A stretch of DNA of 64,000 bases, from assembly GCA_003999685.1 (NCBI GenBank), contig CP021223.1, forward strand, positions 62,001 to 126,000, given 5' to 3'. The translations under genes and the position numbers were made by a program. A model generated the notes under the pieces. It was not told the DNA's origin. It worked only from the letters and a program-made list of their open reading frames with translations, and did not search any database. Source of the stretch: Taiwanofungus camphoratus. Lineage: Eukaryota; Basidiomycota; Agaricomycetes; Polyporales; Taiwanofungaceae. This document shows positions 23,124-32,840 of this stretch, piece by piece; positions within the stretch are counted from its first letter, which is position 1; each line of letters begins with the position of its first letter.

Positions 23124-23563
23124 AACAGACCGTGAGCCCGCGCGTTCCAAAACGGGCTAGCTCCCGCCATCGCGGCGGGCGTCGAGTAGCGATCGCTGGA
23201 ATGCAGCGCTTGTCCAGTTTGACGTCTTGCACGGAAGGCCCGGGCCACGCAGCCCTGAGCTAGCGCGGTGCCTGCGATATCCCCGAGCGGGGCGACGTCA
23301 TCAGGCGTTCGGGGGGGGCGCAATACTGAGACAAATGGCTATGTGACCGCAGAACAATTATAGGTACACTTGGATAACAGGCACTATTCTACTTTCCGAA
23401 TCCGCGTACACGCTACAGGACTATGGAAGCAACTATGTATCCCAGAACAAGACGGCGATTATAGGGTGTATTACTGGTAGATCGCAGACGCAGGTATGCA
23501 CGCCACCGCGGCGGCGGTGAGCAGTGAGCAGGGGTCGTTGGGCAGGAGCACGGCGCGCGCCCG

Positions 23564-24321
23564 TCACAGATTATGCTTGGCGATATGTCGCATGATTATA
23601 AGGGAGGCTAGCAGTTCTGTGGGCCGACGCGATCGGGATCGGGGCACGCACATGTGAAACGCGGCGCGGACTCACCGCCGACGATGTGGGGGTACGACTC
23701 CTCCACCGTGAGCACGCAGCCCGAGTGGCGGCTGTGCTGCGGCTCTCCGGCGGGCTTGAGGCTGTACGAGGCGACGTGGTATCCGCTCGTATTCAGGCAC
23801 TGGCGGGGGGGGAAGGGGGAGGGGGCCGTCCGTCCGTCAGCGGAAGGCTCGCACAACGAATATCCGACACGGGCGTACCGTCCACTGCGTGTCGTTGTTG
23901 TTCGAGTTGAACGCCCACTGGTACTCCTGCCCGTCCGACGCGACGAACTTGCGCGTCTTTGAGCTGGCGCGGGGTCAGCACTGAGCGCGCGCGGGCGAGG
24001 GCCGGGGGGAGAGACAGCGCACCTTCCAAAGGGCGTGACCTTGGCGAGGTACTCGGCCATGTTCACGTACGGCGCGTCGCCGATCTTGACGGTGCCGAGG
24101 GCGTTGTTGGGGCCAAAGTCGAGGCAGGCGAGGGGGACGGGGAGGCCGCTGCGGGTGGAGCCGGCGGCGGTCATGTCGTGCACCATGTACGCGGTGCGCT
24201 GGGCGTCGCGCATGGTGCAGCGGAGGCTGAGGCGCATGCGGTTGTAGAGGTCGACGAACTCGGAGCCGGTGAGCTCGCCGGTCTGGTCCACGAGGAAGAA
24301 GGGCAGGCCGTAGGTGGTCAT
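23564..24321 (-). CDS. DUF6593-like basidiomycete protein
   Basis: Four exons on the minus strand: 24023-24321, 23879-23963, 23676-23799 and 23564-23616, giving 186 residues with all phases closing and GT-AG borders. The order of blocks resembles the DUF6593 protein at 36153-36899. There is an early SLRCTMRD-type strand pair, then LDFGPNNALG, then SDGQEYQW in the middle and a hydrophobic C-terminal helix (ELLASLIIMRHIAKHNL). The length also matches (186 against 189). The fold may be tubby-like with a central helix, but that is inference, and so is the family name for this divergent member. A CCCACAG acceptor 27 bases before the ATG suggests an intron in the 5' leader. Codons are strongly G/C-ending, as in the surrounding GC-rich block. 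Function is unknown. Confidence 0.75.
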
Positions 24322-26063
24322 CGTGCGGGCGAGGGGGGACTTGTCTTCTGTGGGTGGGGGGGAAGGGAGCGGCAGTGGCGAGGAGGGTAGGGACAGTGGG
24401 GGACGATGGCAAGGAGCGTTCTCTTAAGCAGCAGGGACCAAGGGAGACCTCGCGGGAGGGCGTGTGGCGAGGGGCCGGGGTGGGCGTATTACGAAGAGAG
24501 CATGTCCTTCGGCGGCGGGGTATTTCTACGCAGGTCGAGCGAGCGGAAAAGGCACGGGCGGACTAGACCATACAAGGCGATATCATCCTGAGCCTTCGCA
24601 CCGATCGCGTTCTTCCGCGGCAACGCGGCAACACCGCCCCGCGCCGCCCGATTCAGTCCCCGCCACGCGCCCGCCGTCGGCGGCTCCACGGTCGCTGGGC
24701 CTAGTCCCCCGCCCGCCCGCCCGCAAGAGCCAAGAGCCGCCCATCTGAAACGACAACGCGACGCCGCGCCCGCCCACACGCCCGGCTTCATCTGTCCCGC
24801 CAGCCAGCCCTGTCTGTCTCACTTCCTCGCGACGCCACGACCCAGCGTGCGTGTGCGGCGGCGCGGGCGGCTGTCACGGTGCCACGGCGGCTGTCGCATG
24901 CAGAGACCCCCCCGTGCCTGTTTACAATGACATCTGCCCGAAACGCCCGCCGCAGCGACTCTGTGCCCGGGGCGTGCGGCAGCGCCATAGAAACAAGTCT
25001 CTCCCCATGTGCACATGCATGTGAAACCGATCCCCCTGCTGCCTGCAGGCCGACGCCGCGACCACGCGTCGGTGGCAAGGAGTTCTGGACCAGGACAGCG
25101 AGTGGATGCCGTAAGGTGAGCACAATACCACCGCCAGCGTCTTTGGGTACAATGGGGACAATCGCGAAACTCGGCGGCAGTGCGACGCTGCGTCGACAGA
25201 GCGCACAATGCCACCGCCAGCGTCTTTGGCCACACACACAATCTCCGGCGAATCTTCTCTTTCTCAGTCAGCAACTGACGCTGGCCGCTGCACTGCTCTG
25301 CGCATGTCAATGTCTGTTGGTATTCCTGACACGTTCCACTGTAATCGTAACATACGGCTGAGCGCCTGTCGCTGACGGCGCTGTGCTCTGAACGACGTGA
25401 CGCTGCGCATTCGCGGCCTTGGAAGCATATTCGGCCTTGCTCATGTAATAGTGCTCGCGTGAACTACCATGAAAAAAGCCACTCGAATAAATCTCTGATG
25501 GAGGAAGCAAATCTCCCACAACTGGGTGGGCTGTGCCCGCAAGGCTAGAAGCCACATAATGTGCCCCCCTTCTGCGGGCTTGGGGAGCACCAGAAAATGG
25601 CACACACGGCGGCACCGCAAAGAACAGGGGCTGCAGCCTTGATGCGGCCATCAGAACAGAGAGCGCGAAACCGACCAAGGCATTCTGATATTTACTGTGC
25701 ACTACAGCGAGATCATGCGAGATGGCACCGCGAAGGCATTTCCAACCCCGCGTTGGAGAGTCACGCTAGCCGACGTTGCGGCTGGACTGCGTCTGTCGAT
25801 GTCATCGCTAACTGGCTAATTCGAGCAGCAGACCGCATTTGCCTCGAGCGGATGACGGCGGACGCATCCCAGGCTCCCTGTGTTTGGCCAGACGGGTCTG
25901 GCGCCGTGCAAAGGAAAGACACAGCCGGTCGGCGGTCGTTGGCTAACAGTCGATCCTCCGGGAAAAATAATGGTTATGTAGGCTCGGCTCCGAGAAAGCA
26001 AGGGGCAGGCAGAAAGACGACCGCTCACGTCCATATACATCCTCGAACGCGAACCTTGTTCAG
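24322..26063. other. GC-rich intergenic region
   Basis: This holds the presumed leader and promoter of the DUF6593-like gene and the 3' flank of the MMTAG2-like gene. A 26-base sequence (CACAATRCCACCGCCAGCG and so on) occurs twice, at 25121-25147 and 25204-25229. Long open frames on both strands here are what high GC produces by chance. None starts at an ATG with a recognisable product. Confidence 0.5.
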
Positions 26064-26913
26064 TCAGTCCCGCCCCCACCTCGCCCCGGGGCGGTCCCGG
26101 CGGGCGTTGTCCTCCCATCTCCGTCGGTCCCGTTCCCTTTCCCGCTCTCTCTCCATCTCATCGTACTCGGCCGCTGTGCGGCGCGCGGGCGGCGTCCTCG
26201 ACCGGCTCCGCGACCCGCGAGCCCGCCGACCGCGAAACCCGTCCTGCTCGCGGTCTCCCCGCCTCGGCGAGCGGGAGCGCGAATGGCGCCTGCGGTCGCT
26301 GTCGTCCCGCCCGTGCTCGCGCCCTGCTCTCCGCTGCGCCTTCTTAGCGCGCCTCTCTTCCCGCCGTTCCGCCTTGCGCCTCCGCCGCTCCTCCTTCTCC
26401 GGGTCCACAAGGACCTCCTCCGGTGCGCCCGGTCCCGGTCTGGGCGCCACACCGATCGCATTGGACCCCGTTCCTGCGCCGCCCGCGACGTTGGAGGCGC
26501 CCGTCTTGGGGCCGGGTGCGAATCCCCTGTAGCCAAGACGGGCGCGTCAATGCCGACTCACGGGCGACGTGCGTACGGGCGACGTGCGTGCGCGCGCGAG
26601 ACCGCCACTCACAATGCTGCTGCCAAGGCCTCCGCCTCCTGCTCCTTGACCTTCCTAATCTCCTCGTCGCGCGCCGCGCGCGTCTGCGTGACGTCTCGGC
26701 TGTACCAGTGGACGTCCTTGTTCTTCTGCCACCGCCCCGTCGGCGCGTTGATGCTGTGGCCCAGGTAGTTCTGTGGGGAGGGAGGCCGTGAGTGGGCTGC
26801 GGCGTGGAACGAGGGGGGCCGGTGCTCACTTCTCGGTCCTTGTCCGCTGAGACGTCTGACCACTTGAATTCCGCTTGGCCGCCTCGGGTCCCGCCTCGCA
26901 CGGGCTCGAACAT
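26064..26913 (-). CDS. MMTAG2-like protein (Mmtag domain)
   Basis: Three exons on the minus strand: 26830-26913, 26613-26770 and 26064-26526, giving 234 residues. The N-terminus MFEPVRGGTRGGQ followed by FKWSDV, DKDRENYLGHS and PTGRWQKNKDVHWY is the signature of the Mmtag domain (multiple myeloma tumor-associated protein 2). The C-terminal half is a highly charged coiled and Arg/Ser-rich region with several RSRS and SRSPRR stretches, like splicing-associated proteins. The animal homologue is a nuclear phosphoprotein with poorly known function, so a nuclear RNA-related role is inference. The gene shares a 190-base upstream region with ELP6 on the other strand. The second intron contains a short GGGCGACGTGCGT duplication. 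Confidence 0.88.
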
Positions 26914-27103
26914 GTCGTCGGCTTATTGGGATTCGATGCAGGTAAGAGGGCGAGTCGAGCGCGGATTCAGCATTCAGCCACCGGGACGCTGCCTCTTTCG
27001 AACTCCGACAACAAGAACGCTTGTTGACACGTGTTGTGCGACGCCTTAGACATCCGTGCCTCATCATTTTCCGGATGGACCCAATTCAGATCCAAAGTGA
27101 AGG
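26914..27103. promoter_or_regulatory. Shared promoter region, MMTAG2-like and ELP6
   Basis: Only 190 bases separate the two divergent start codons, so core promoter elements of both genes must lie here or within the leaders. I see no TATA box at a suitable distance from either start. Confidence 0.5.
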
Positions 27104-28046
27104 ATGGCGCCGTTGATCATGTTTCCCCCTCCAGATCTCCCTTCACCTGGGGAAGTTCTTCTGGTCACGGACGAACTTTCCTCGCCGGCTGATTTTCTGC
27201 TTCATCGAAGCCTGTCCGCTCACATCAAATCCGGAACGCACTCAAAATGCGTCATTCTCGCCGTCGCTGGAGATTTGACGAGGTGGAAGGCGATTGCGGG
27301 AAAATCGGTCCGTTGCCATGCTCGTCTCGCACACCTGGGCCCTTCGTTGAAACAGCAGCGTGGGTGTGTCTCGTGCATCTGAAGAACCTCAACCTCGCGG
27401 ACAGTTTGGCGTCGGGATCTCTGACATACATGGAACTCATGCCGTGCGCTGCGGGATCCGACATCCGCAGTGGCCGTGACATGCCCACCTTGAAAATGCT
27501 GCTCGACAGGCTACGGACTACGCTGGACGAACAGCGCAGTCAGTCCCACGCCCGGGTCCTGATCATACTAGACGATATCGCCACACTGGGATGGATCGGG
27601 TTCTCCGCCCTCGCACTATCTCGCTTCGCACGCGCTCTGTGTGCTTTATGCAGAAGGGTAGGATCGCAGGCTTGCGTCTTGATGTTTACTGATGAACCTA
27701 GGCAAACGCGGCTCTCGTCATAAGGCACCACGTCGTCACGCCCGGCGAGCCAGACGATCTTCTCCGCCAGTTGTTACAGCTCTGCAGCTATCACATGGAC
27801 GTCCTGCCTCTGTCCAGCGGCAGGAGCGGGGCTGTTAGCGGTCAGGTAGCACGTCCCTCTCGCCATCACGCAGGCTGAATCTTTCTCATGATCCGCCAAT
27901 TGCTGTAACAGGTGGCGCTGCATGCAGGACCCACTATAATCAACCCCAAACATCAGCTGGTCCCGCGGAGTAGAGCCATCCACTATCGCTTGACAGACTT
28001 TGGATCAGTATTCTTCGACAGAGGCACCGGTGGGGGGGTGTTATGA
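27104..28046 (+). CDS. ELP6: Elongator complex protein 6
   Basis: Four exons: 27104-27307, 27385-27657, 27702-27845 and 27912-28046, giving 251 residues. The N-terminus has EVLLVTDELSSPADFLLH, matching the start of the RecA-like Elp6 fold. The middle contains RVLIILDDIATLGWIG, the Walker B-like strand. The C-terminus ends IHYRLTDFGSVFF ... GGVL, the usual end of Elp6. Elp4, Elp5 and Elp6 form the ATPase-like ring that completes Elongator, which modifies wobble uridines in cytosolic tRNAs. As is typical for Elp6, no Walker A P-loop is visible. The first intron has a weak acceptor (CTGAAG), chosen because it joins GKS to NLNLADSL in frame. Confidence 0.88.
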
Positions 28047-28805
28047 CGGACGAATGCTATCCCATGATCAGGGCTTGTTCTAAATCAGGACCTGATACGT
28101 TTGCAGACATGTATGGATCTTCGCTCAAAAATCATGATACTCGGGCTGACGGCGCATCAGCGACCATTCTGCGCCCAGTTGGTCAAACAAGACGACTAGA
28201 GAGCCAAGAACCCGATACTAGAAGACAGGCCTGTAGCGTCTGGGAACGTCGTGCAGATCTGACATCCGTATCCTTAAGTGATGAAAATAACCATGTAGTG
28301 TTGTATGGTGTGGGCTTGAGAGCGTAAACAGAGCTAGTTTTGGTGAAAGATGCTTGATCTCGATGTTGCGAACGACCGCCCAAGTAGTATATCAGGAAGA
28401 GATGCGATAGACACTTTGCTCATCGAGCGCTAAGCGGGGCACTGCCACGGGGTCGTACAATATCTAGTTGCAGACATTTACTATTATCCCGAACACACCC
28501 ATCACCAAAGTTTCAGCCCGTGACGTCTCGTTTGTTCACCTGGTACATTCGACGATACTAAGGATTAGCGACGTGTCTCAACTATTGGGGACGTAGGACT
28601 TCTGGATCTGTCCGAACCACCGCCTGCTGCATTCCTGAAACTCATTGCGTTTCTAGGAGTAGGACTCACATACGGGCGCCCGACTCACAAGTACGCACCT
28701 TCATTCTCTTGCTCAAGCACTGCTCATCGAGGGCTTCATGCGGTGGCCAGTACGACCGTAGTCAAAGACCTTTCATTAGCGGTCGTAGAAAACCACAGGA
28801 GCGTC
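28047..28805. other. Intergenic region upstream of the Sec2-like gene
   Basis: I see no separate gene here. The frame of the Sec2-like first exon stays open upstream to at least 28680 without an ATG, so an additional 5' exon or a different start may lie in this stretch. Confidence 0.4.
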
Positions 28806-30382
28806 ATGTTACACATGCCAGCTCATCTACAGTCAGGAAACCGCAGTCTACCGCGTCGAGTCGACAGTCTTGCCAACTCGAAGGGGCCGTTCTTCACGGA
28901 GCTCGAGGAAGAGCTGCTTGATATCAAGCGGGTGAACACCCACGGCCAGGAGGAGGATCTCAAGATGGCGCTCAGCCGGATGATCTGCAGGGTGGAGGAG
29001 CTCGTACGCCCGTCTCCCAGATCTGCACACTTACCAGTCGTCCTCACAGTGACCCCCCAATGAACCGGCCCCTCCGTCGCCCATAGACCTCAATGCTGAA
29101 GGACGCCTTCAAGGCACAGACCGATTCACAGACCGAGCTCACACTTGCAAAGTCCAATCTTCAACTCGCCCTCGCCAACAACGAAATGCTCGAGGATGCG
29201 CTCAAGCGCGATGCGGGGGGTCACGCGCGGGACGTCGGTTGGCGGCGGTGGAGTGCGCGGGAACAGCAAGAACGCCAGGCCGAGGAAGACCGCAGGCGCA
29301 GCGTTGATAGTGCAGGGTCCCATGATGTTGCTCTGGCCTCACCGGTGCCCCAAACGCAGCCGTCACCGAATCCTACTTCCCCGTTGCCGCACTCAGCTTC
29401 AGTTGCTTCTCAGGCACCTTCGAGCGATTCGCGTTTCTTCAGGTTCCGCTTCGGCAGCGGCAGCGCGACTAGTGGACAGTTTCCGTCTTCGCCTCGTGTC
29501 CCCGCTCTCAACGGCAGTCAGTCTCCAAAGGTCAATGGCCAGGCTCAGGCTTCACACCTTACATCTGCATCGTTGCCATCCTTGGTGCCCACGCGTGATC
29601 GGGAAAAGGAGCTCGAGGACATGACTGCTGAGCTCAAGCGCGAGCGTGAAGCGCGCGCGGTAGCGTTCAAGGAAAAGGCATCCCTCGAGGCAGAGCTCGA
29701 ATCCCTCTCCCAAGCCTTATTTGAGGAGGTATACATCCATGTCCAATGTCTTCTCCAAATCATTCATCGAGTCTTCTAGGCCCAAAAAATGGTCGTGATC
29801 GAGCGAAGGAAGCTCGCCGACACGGAAGACGAGCTGCGAGAAACTCAGTCGGAGCGTGAGGCACTTCGAAGAGCGCTCCGTCTCATGGAGAGTCAGAGTA
29901 GGCAAGCGGATGTTGGCGATACCGCACATACACTGGGGGAGTCTGTGCTGGATTCATCTCTCTCGCGTGTGCATGTGCGCAAACGCTCGTCTTCATCTGC
30001 AATGGGGGTGAAGTCTCTTCTCTCTTCTCTTCCTTCTTCCCCCAACTCCGAGAAGCTTGATACCGACGAGGCTCTTACATCTGCTGGTACAGTGGTTGCG
30101 TCCCACTCTTACAGACCACCACCTGTGTCCATACTGAACCCCGATTCGCCACCTCTGTCATCCTCCCTCTCCTCGTCACCTAACATCCGTGAAACACAGC
30201 CCCGCACCGAAGGGTCGTCTTCACCGACAGAACCGTTGCCTCCACTGCCTTCCGAAATACAGTCTCCATCTATAGATCAATACGTTTATCCTTTCGGGCA
30301 GACGGTGGACTATTTGCCTGGTGAAGAATCTCCTTGGGCTGATGTTGAGTCCGCTGGTAATTCTCCGCAGCCGAAGATATGA
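28806..30382 (+). CDS. Sec2-like Rab guanine nucleotide exchange factor
   Basis: Visible exons are 28806-29003, 29087-29728 and 29780-30382, giving about 480 residues. The ATG at 28806 is the first in frame but the true N-terminus may be longer. The protein is mostly coiled coil: ELEEELLDIKRV early, LTSMLKDAFKAQ ... LALANNEMLEDAL next, then the Sec2p signature LEAELESLSQALFEE, interrupted by an intron, continuing AQKMVVIERRKLADTEDEL. Between the coils is a Ser/Pro-rich linker of about 110 residues; the C-terminus is Ser/Pro-rich. Sec2/Rabin8 proteins activate the Rab GTPase of secretory vesicles (Sec4 or Rab8) through this asymmetric coiled coil, in polarised secretion. Fungal relatives of similar length exist, so function is a family assignment. 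Confidence 0.85.
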
Positions 30383-31007
30383 TGCATGCTCATGGAATAG
30401 GCTGTAATTGGAGACCATAGCTGCCATGCGGATTACGCTGTATCTGGTGCAATCATGGCTATCACGAGCGGGTTGCATTCCAGACTGCCGCCTTCGTTGT
30501 CATTTTGTTGGCATGTTTCGCACATAGTATATATTGCATACATTGCCGGGCAAGCTTTTTGCAACCACAAATACATCTCTGGGTACCTCTATACGTCTGT
30601 ACCCACTACAGCACTAAGACCATGCGTTTATTATATACAATTGTCATACTATCATACTTAACTACTGCATGCAAGACAAGCGCATAGACAGCTCGACAGA
30701 CGAAGCAAGGCCGTCATGCGGAAAGCATAGACCGCGGAGGCCAAGGTCGTGATGTATGGTGAAAGAAGAATCGGAAAGCAAAAATAACGTGAACATGAAG
30801 GAACAATACAGAGGGCAAACGTACAGATACGACGACAAATAATTAAAGGATCGCTCCTTAGACCCTGCGTGAAAATTGGGTCCACCTCGTCGAAGGAGAC
30901 GGCGCAGGAGTGTTCAGAACCGTTAAATGATGACTGAAAGACAAAATTCCCGCCATTTTCCCGCCAGCTCCTTTACGCGTAGGTCGGTCACAAACGGTCA
31001 AAGAAAC
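30383..31007. other. Convergent 3' region, Sec2-like and PWWP genes
   Basis: About 625 bases between two convergent stop codons. I see only presumed 3' untranslated sequence and short unsupported frames. Confidence 0.5.
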
Positions 31008-32840
31008 CTATGCAGCAATTTCCGACATGGTTACATCCGCCAACGCAGATTCATCCGCAGCTGAATCTGCAGGGGCATCTTCGTCCTCCTCGGCTTTCCC
31101 CTCGACTTCTGTCTCAAGACCATTTCCAACGACAGGAACATCCTCTGTGGTAGCTTCTTCTCCCTTCGCATCCGCGTCGAGCTCCATTGTACTCTCATTA
31201 GCCTCAACCTTGGCGGCAGGCTCCTCACTCTCCTGCTTCCCGTTCGTCGTCACGCCGGCATCTGCCGCATCGGCAGCTTTCGCACTAGGACTCGTGCCAT
31301 TGGCCGTGGCCTTCGCACTGTCAGTAGTAGCCCCGTTCGGCTTGTTGGCATTGAGTATGTCGTGCCATTTGTCGACAAGAGCTTTCGCGCGCTCCCGGAA
31401 CTTGAACTCCTCGTCTCGAGGGACTTTATCCGGTGTGAGCGCATGAATGTGGCGCATCACCTTCCCGATTTTCGAGAACTGCATGGAACATCGGCGCGCG
31501 GGACGTTAGTGAAATTACCATATCGAGGACAAATGTTACTGCGTGATATAGAAGCGGTCCCGCGGGAAACCGGGTACGTGGACATGGTTTGCCAGCAAAG
31601 CAGCAGCGATAGTCGATGAAAAAAAAAAAAAAAGAACTTACAGAAAGATACTGAATATTCATGTTCTCATAAGTCTCGACGGTGGTGAAGAGTTGATCTA
31701 GTGCAGGCATATCCTGAAAATGCGATGATAAGTAAGAATAGCCAGCCTAGACTGAGGACTCACTTCGTCCTTCGGCAGCGCCTTGCTATTCAAAAACGCC
31801 TTCTGCAGCTTATGCCTCCAGTCTCTGACCTTCGATGCCTCAGGATCGGACGCGAGGGCAGCTGTGAGGGAGAGAAGGACGAACCACAGATCACACAATT
31901 TATAATGAGCCTAGAAAGGTTAAGAACATAACATCAACTGTACCCACAGTCGATTTCGTCTTCACCCTCTTTGTCACGCTTGGCTTTTTTGGCGGGTGGT
32001 GGTGAAGCCTGCTTGCTCGGACCCGCATCTTCATCTTCAGGCTCAACACCGCCCTCATCCTCAGATTCTACCATCGTCTTGGACTTCGTACCATTCTTCT
32101 TGGCCTTGGCGGCACTCCCAGCTCTCTTCTTACCGGCAGGTTCGGCTGACCCTTTCTTTGGTTTGGCCTTGGCCTTCGTTTTCGTAGGCGCAGCGTCCGA
32201 ATCGCGCTTCCTCTTTCTCGACTTTGTCTTCTTTTCCTCCCCATCATCAGCCTCCTCTTCGCCGTCGCTCTCGAGCTGGTCAATCTCTGCATTGGCTTCC
32301 TCTTCAGCAGCTTCAGCACGAGCAGCCTCGCGCTCCTCTTCCCATTTCGTAGGATCTAGTGCGATACGGTAGCCTTGTAACAGGTCGCCCGATCGCTTGA
32401 ACGGTTCATTGATATAGGCCTGGATTTCGTGTTGTTGCAATTTGGAGATATCCTTCGGTACTATCCAAGCACTGATCATGACCAAGAGTTCAATCGATGA
32501 ACATGAGAAATTGGGAAGCATTGAAAGCTGTACGCACTAGTCCCCAGCCGGGAAGAACCTGACGCAATACCAATTGCCCTTTTTCGTTTTAGCATTCGGC
32601 CGCTCTTGTTGAACATTCTCTGGAACGGTGTCCGGATCCACAACCTACGCGTTCAAAAGGGTGGAAGCCAGCCAGATGTGAGCAATGGTCCGAGACACGG
32701 CGATGTGTACGCGCAGAAATTTGGAAGAAGAAGCTCACCATACCAGGCCAAGGAGGATAGCCGCGCACTTTGGCGAGTACAACATCACGAAAGTCGTAAG
32801 AATGTTCCTTCACCTGAGTCTTGGTGCCTTTTTTGCTCAT
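31008..32840 (-). CDS. PWWP domain protein with LEDGF/TFIIS-N-like helical domain
   Basis: Six exons on the minus strand: 32739-32840, 32538-32644, 31948-32471, 31764-31861, 31642-31713 and 31008-31478, giving 457 residues. Residues 16-34 hold the PWWP start (FRDVVLAKVRGYPPWPGM), a methyl-lysine and DNA binding module. The KNGxWYCVRFF-like strand and aromatic residues follow in exon 2. Residues about 120-240 are a charged, Lys-rich nuclear linker with several basic clusters. Then come SKVRDWRHKLQKAFL, PALDQLFTTVETYE and FSKIGKVMRHIHAL, matching the integrase-binding-domain type helical bundle of LEDGF/HRP2. The last 110 residues are acidic and Ala-rich. A chromatin reader that tethers elongation or remodelling factors is the likely role. 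The intron at 31479-31641 is longer than its neighbours and contains an A run on the plus strand. Confidence 0.87.

Larger units (their letters stand above)
20965..23563. other. GC-rich intergenic region with repeats
   Basis: No gene is recognised in this 2.6 kb. It contains a dispersed direct repeat, several microsatellites and long G runs, listed separately. A frame of about 270 codons is open on the minus strand across 21084-21893, but it begins at a TTG and has no familiar motif. Confidence 0.5.

Noticed and set aside
25307-25702. 131-codon minus-strand frame with a hydrophobic N-terminus
   Set aside because: The apparent start is GTG, the first ATG removes the hydrophobic stretch, and nothing downstream resembles a known protein.
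25561-26536. A 323-codon plus-strand frame and a 158-codon frame overlapping the MMTAG2-like gene
   Set aside because: They are shadows of the Arg/Ser-coding exon 3 of the minus-strand gene, which has a clear family match and consistent splice sites.
31619-31633. A run in the PWWP gene as a retroposon poly-A tail
   Set aside because: It lies inside a minus-strand intron, where it is a pyrimidine tract on the sense strand. No inserted sequence or target duplication accompanies it.
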